From Bermanella sp051277445 (GTDB taxonomy: Bacteria > Pseudomonadota > Gammaproteobacteria > Pseudomonadales > Oceanobacteraceae): a stretch of DNA of 64,000 nucleotides. Made by a program: the position numbers and the translations under genes. Location of the stretch: the NCBI GenBank assembly GCA_051277445.1, contig JBNMQC010000001.1:62001-126000 (forward strand), written 5' to 3'. Of this stretch, positions 61,520 through 64,000 are shown piece by piece. The number at the start of each line of letters is the position of its first letter. Positions within the stretch are counted from its first letter, which is position 1. Below the pieces are notes generated by a model. The model saw only the letters and a list, made by a program, of their open reading frames with translations, was not told where the DNA came from and did not search any database.

Positions 61520-64000
61520 TTACATTTTTCTACGATCCGTTAGCAACACTGGTATCAATAAAAATAGCCAGTAAATAGGTAAGGAGCCACCGGAACCAAA
61601 GCCTTTGTCTTCTTCGTTTTCTTCAGTGGTCTCTTCTTTGCTGCGTTTAGGGTCAAGCGGGAATTTATCTGAGTTATCACCTACACGATCGCCATCGCTA
61701 TCAATGGTTTCTTTAGGATTATAAGGGAAAGCATCAGCATTGTTACCTACGCCGTCGCCGTCGGTATCGTATTGCTCGTCAGGGTTTGTTGGGAATATAT
61801 CTGAATTATCACCTACACCGTCACCATCAGTGTCTACTTGCTCGTTATAATCACGTGGGAATTTATCTGAGTTATCGCCAACACCATCATTATCGGTGTC
61901 TTTGGTCTCATTTGGATCATCATCAAATGGGTCTGCGTTGTTACCAGTACCGTCATTATCATCATCCGCATGTTCAGTTGCATCATCAGGGAATTTATCA
62001 GCCAAACGATCACCATAACCATCACCGTCAGCATCATCCCACTCATCTGGGTTATTTGGGAATTTATCTAAATTATCAGCAACGTCATCACCATCAGTGT
62101 CACCATAAATATAATTAAGAGTGAATGTTTCCATTGTCGATTTAGCCGGTAAACCATTATCAGTAACGGTTAGCGTGATCGTATAAACCCCTGGGGTAAT
62201 AACTTCAGGATTGATTTGCACGTTACTAAGAAGGCTCTCACCAAGGGCTAGGCTATTAAGGTTCCATAAATAGGTGTGAGTATCTGTGCTGTCTATATCA
62301 GTAATAGTTGACGATAGGGTAATGTCACCGTCTATATGATTGGGAGCGGTAGTGGTTGCACCTTTCTGCTTAACGCTTATTTCAACCGCTGGGGCCGTAT
62401 TCACGTCAAGAATGGTTAATTGATGTTGATTGTTAGCAGGATCAACAGTCCAAGTATTAGCTGAGAAAGAATCGGTAATGGTCAGTGCTAACTCTTCATT
62501 AGCCTCTGTAATAGCGTCATCAATCGCACTTAATGTGATGGTTTTTGTTAATTCACCATTAGAAAAGTTAACAATTAAGTTGCTTGAAATGTCTTCACTA
62601 ACATCTGCGTTGTTGGCTGAGGTTTGTGTAACAGAAATAACCGCTGTTACTGGGTAAACAGGCGATTCACCTGATAATGCAACTTCAATTACGGCTTTTT
62701 GATTCTCCCCAATTATGGTTTGGTTTTGTGTAAATGAAAGGGTCGGGTATACATTTACAGTTTGGTAAGCCGAATTTGAATTACCAGCAAGATCCGTCAC
62801 ATCCCATTTAACGATATGACGGCCAGTTTCTAAGTTGGCTTCATATTTATCATCGGCATTTAAAGATAATGGATTGTTTGAGATCGCAGCTGAAATAGTC
62901 AAAGGCCCATTACCATAGTAGTCATCAAACACGTCGGAAACGGCAGGGGCATTTAGAGCTATGTTGGTTAGCGTTGCTGTTTGAGATATGTTAATGGTTT
63001 CAAATGCGCTAACAAAAGCCGGATTACCTTGATCAGAGTCGTTGCTTGGGTCTAAATCATTTTCAGGCTGATTATCTGGGTCATTGTCATCAAGCACTCC
63101 GTCGTTATCAATGTCACTCAGAGAAGGGTCGGGGTTATTTCCAGTTTGATTATCACCTAATAAATCAAAGTCGTTGTCTTCCCATTGTGATATTTCATCA
63201 GGGAAGGCATCTTTATAATTAACTTTGCCATCCGTATCTGAATCGTCACTTAGCCCTTTGTTTAAAGTTAAGCGTAAAAACTGATTTTTTAAAAGAGCAA
63301 ATAAATGGGTATTGTTGTCATCAGTAGTTATTGAAACTAACTGCCCTTCAGAGGTATCAGCGTTACCAAGGTCTGTTGTTGCTAGCTGGTAAAGTGAATA
63401 ACCAAAATCGATATCATCTGTGTTGTATTCCAGCACCCAGCTTTGCAGTGTTTGTTCACAAATAGAAAAAGCCACATGGGTATGATTGTTAATTTCAACA
63501 GATGAAATAGCGGAAAGCTCGGTGTCACATGCTTTTACGGTGGCCAAAATATCAAAATCTTTTGGTTCAATAAAATGCAGCATACCAGCAGCATCAGATG
63601 CTAGAGCGTATTCATAGGGTCTATCCGCTAGGGTGATAGGTGTAAATTGGTTTAGATCTAAATTGCTTAAATTATAGATTTTGGTATCCAATAACCCTGC
63701 ATTTAGATCGATAGATGCAAGTTGGGAATGTAGGCCCAGAACCTCAAAATCATCTGTACCTTTAATATTTGCAGAGATAAGTTTTTTAAATGAGGTGTCT
63801 CCACTACCTGGTGCAAACCAAAAGTCGGCCTGTGGAGTTGAATCAATAATTGGCAGCACATTAATCGCACTATCTTCTGTGTATTTACCTGTAGCAATCA
63901 TATCGGCTGTACTGGCGTTATTGATGTTACCAACATAAACGGCACTTACGGACTCAATATTAGGTGTGTCAATTCGAGCGTAATCGGTACCATCTTGATT
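61520..64000 (-). CDS. Large GlyGly-CTERM surface protein with calcium-binding repeats (5' end outside the window)
   Basis: The frame is open to the right edge, giving 827 codons of a C-terminal part. The N-terminal visible region looks like a beta-propeller. An acidic stretch with SDIDNDGVLDDNDPDNQP follows, then Calx-beta-like (ITLSAIDDAITEANEELALTI) and PKD-like (GVYTITLTVTDNGLP) domains. About seven thrombospondin type-3-like repeats of the pattern DTDGDGVGDNSD-FP-NP-E come next. The last ~25 residues, GSGGSLPIYWLFLLIPVLL then TDRRKM, are a GlyGly-CTERM signal processed by rhombosortase. The protein is therefore probably displayed on the surface or released through type II secretion and stabilised by Ca2+; a ligand is not deducible. 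Confidence 0.85.
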   Translation of the reverse strand, partial: NQDGTDYARIDTPNIESVSAVYVGNINNASTADMIATGKYTEDSAINVLPIIDSTPQADFWFAPGSGDTSFKKLISANIKGTDDFEVLGLHSQLASIDLNAGLLDTKIYNLSNLDLNQFTPITLADRPYEYALASDAAGMLHFIEPKDFDILATVKACDTELSAISSVEINNHTHVAFSICEQTLQSWVLEYNTDDIDFGYSLYQLATTDLGNADTSEGQLVSITTDDNNTHLFALLKNQFLRLTLNKGLSDDSDTDGKVNYKDAFPDEISQWEDNDFDLLGDNQTGNNPDPSLSDIDNDGVLDDNDPDNQPENDLDPSNDSDQGNPAFVSAFETINISQTATLTNIALNAPAVSDVFDDYYGNGPLTISAAISNNPLSLNADDKYEANLETGRHIVKWDVTDLAGNSNSAYQTVNVYPTLSFTQNQTIIGENQKAVIEVALSGESPVYPVTAVISVTQTSANNADVSEDISSNLIVNFSNGELTKTITLSAIDDAITEANEELALTITDSFSANTWTVDPANNQHQLTILDVNTAPAVEISVKQKGATTTAPNHIDGDITLSSTITDIDSTDTHTYLWNLNSLALGESLLSNVQINPEVITPGVYTITLTVTDNGLPAKSTMETFTLNYIYGDTDGDDVADNLDKFPNNPDEWDDADGDGYGDRLADKFPDDATEHADDDNDGTGNNADPFDDDPNETKDTDNDGVGDNSDKFPRDYNEQVDTDGDGVGDNSDIFPTNPDEQYDTDGDGVGNNADAFPYNPKETIDSDGDRVGDNSDKFPLDPKRSKEETTEENEEDKGFGSGGSLPIYWLFLLIPVLLTDRRKM

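Noticed and set aside
61786..62118. A His/Tyr-rich 110-codon plus-strand frame
   Set aside because: It is the antisense reading of the repetitive Asp/Gly calcium repeats of the surface protein.
1..64000. CRISPR arrays, tRNA or rRNA genes, intact insertion sequences, prophage
   Set aside because: Looked for by eye on both strands; no regularly spaced direct repeats, cloverleaf genes, transposase or phage genes were seen.

Overview
The window is a 64 kb piece of a gammaproteobacterial chromosome that contains the replication origin. Gene content and order (rpmH-rnpA-yidD-yidC-mnmE on one side, dnaA-dnaN-recF-gyrB on the other, then mnmG-rsmG-parA-parB-atpIBEFHAGDC-glmU-glmS leftwards) match the Pseudomonas/Oceanospirillales arrangement. 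The left part (diguanylate cyclase, EEP phosphatase, dsbA, cytochrome c4, cytochrome c5, engB, small-RNA locus, polA, DUF2782, thrB, znuA/znuCB) is also ordered as in Pseudomonas. Moderate GC and the marine-type gene set (ergothioneine genes, LigE, GlyGly-CTERM protein) suggest a marine Oceanospirillales relative such as Bermanella or Oceanobacter, but the genus is an inference.

Layout. 1-8.5 kb: diguanylate cyclase N-terminus, EEP hydrolase, DsbA, a 1068-residue hybrid histidine kinase, two cytochromes c, EngB and an outer-membrane barrel. 8.5-13 kb: a candidate small RNA, polA, DUF2782 and thrB. 13-20 kb: egtD/egtB for ergothioneine, znuA divergent from znuCB, an SCO-type lipoprotein and a MATE exporter. 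20-29 kb: an orphan protein, secreted ATP-dependent DNA ligase LigE, gamma carbonic anhydrase, prlC, yheV, a GT9 glycosyltransferase, an orphan CxxC-repeat secreted protein and an AT-rich Schlafen/AlbA_2 gene next to the glmS 3' end, the classical Tn7 target. 29-36 kb: glmS, glmU, a TrmB-type regulator and a phosphoethanolamine-transferase-like enzyme. 35.4-47 kb: ATP synthase operon, parBA, rsmG and mnmG. 47-53 kb: two lipoprotein genes inserted between mnmG and mnmE, then mnmE, yidC, yidD, rnpA and rpmH. 53-60 kb: oriC, dnaA, dnaN, recF (carrying two parS sites) and gyrB. 60-64 kb: YegP, a small outer-membrane barrel with a decayed paralogue beside it, and a large surface protein cut by the window edge.

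Genes left of oriC are mostly on the minus strand and genes right of it on the plus strand, as expected for bidirectional replication from about 53.3 kb. ParA, ParB and the two parS sites form the segregation system beside the origin.

The most unusual structure lies outside the genes. Two copies of a ~125 bp element sit directly after the stop codons of glmU and glmS, with conserved boxes but stems that changed in a compensatory way. Two REP-like long hairpins bracket rsmG. A second cluster of DnaA boxes lies upstream of mnmG, where enterobacteria keep oriC. A diverged copy of the atpC 3' end lies downstream of atpC, differing only synonymously over the last 17 codons. A two-hairpin small RNA candidate occupies the Spot 42/ErsA position beside polA. 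No CRISPR array, tRNA, rRNA or intact insertion sequence was seen.
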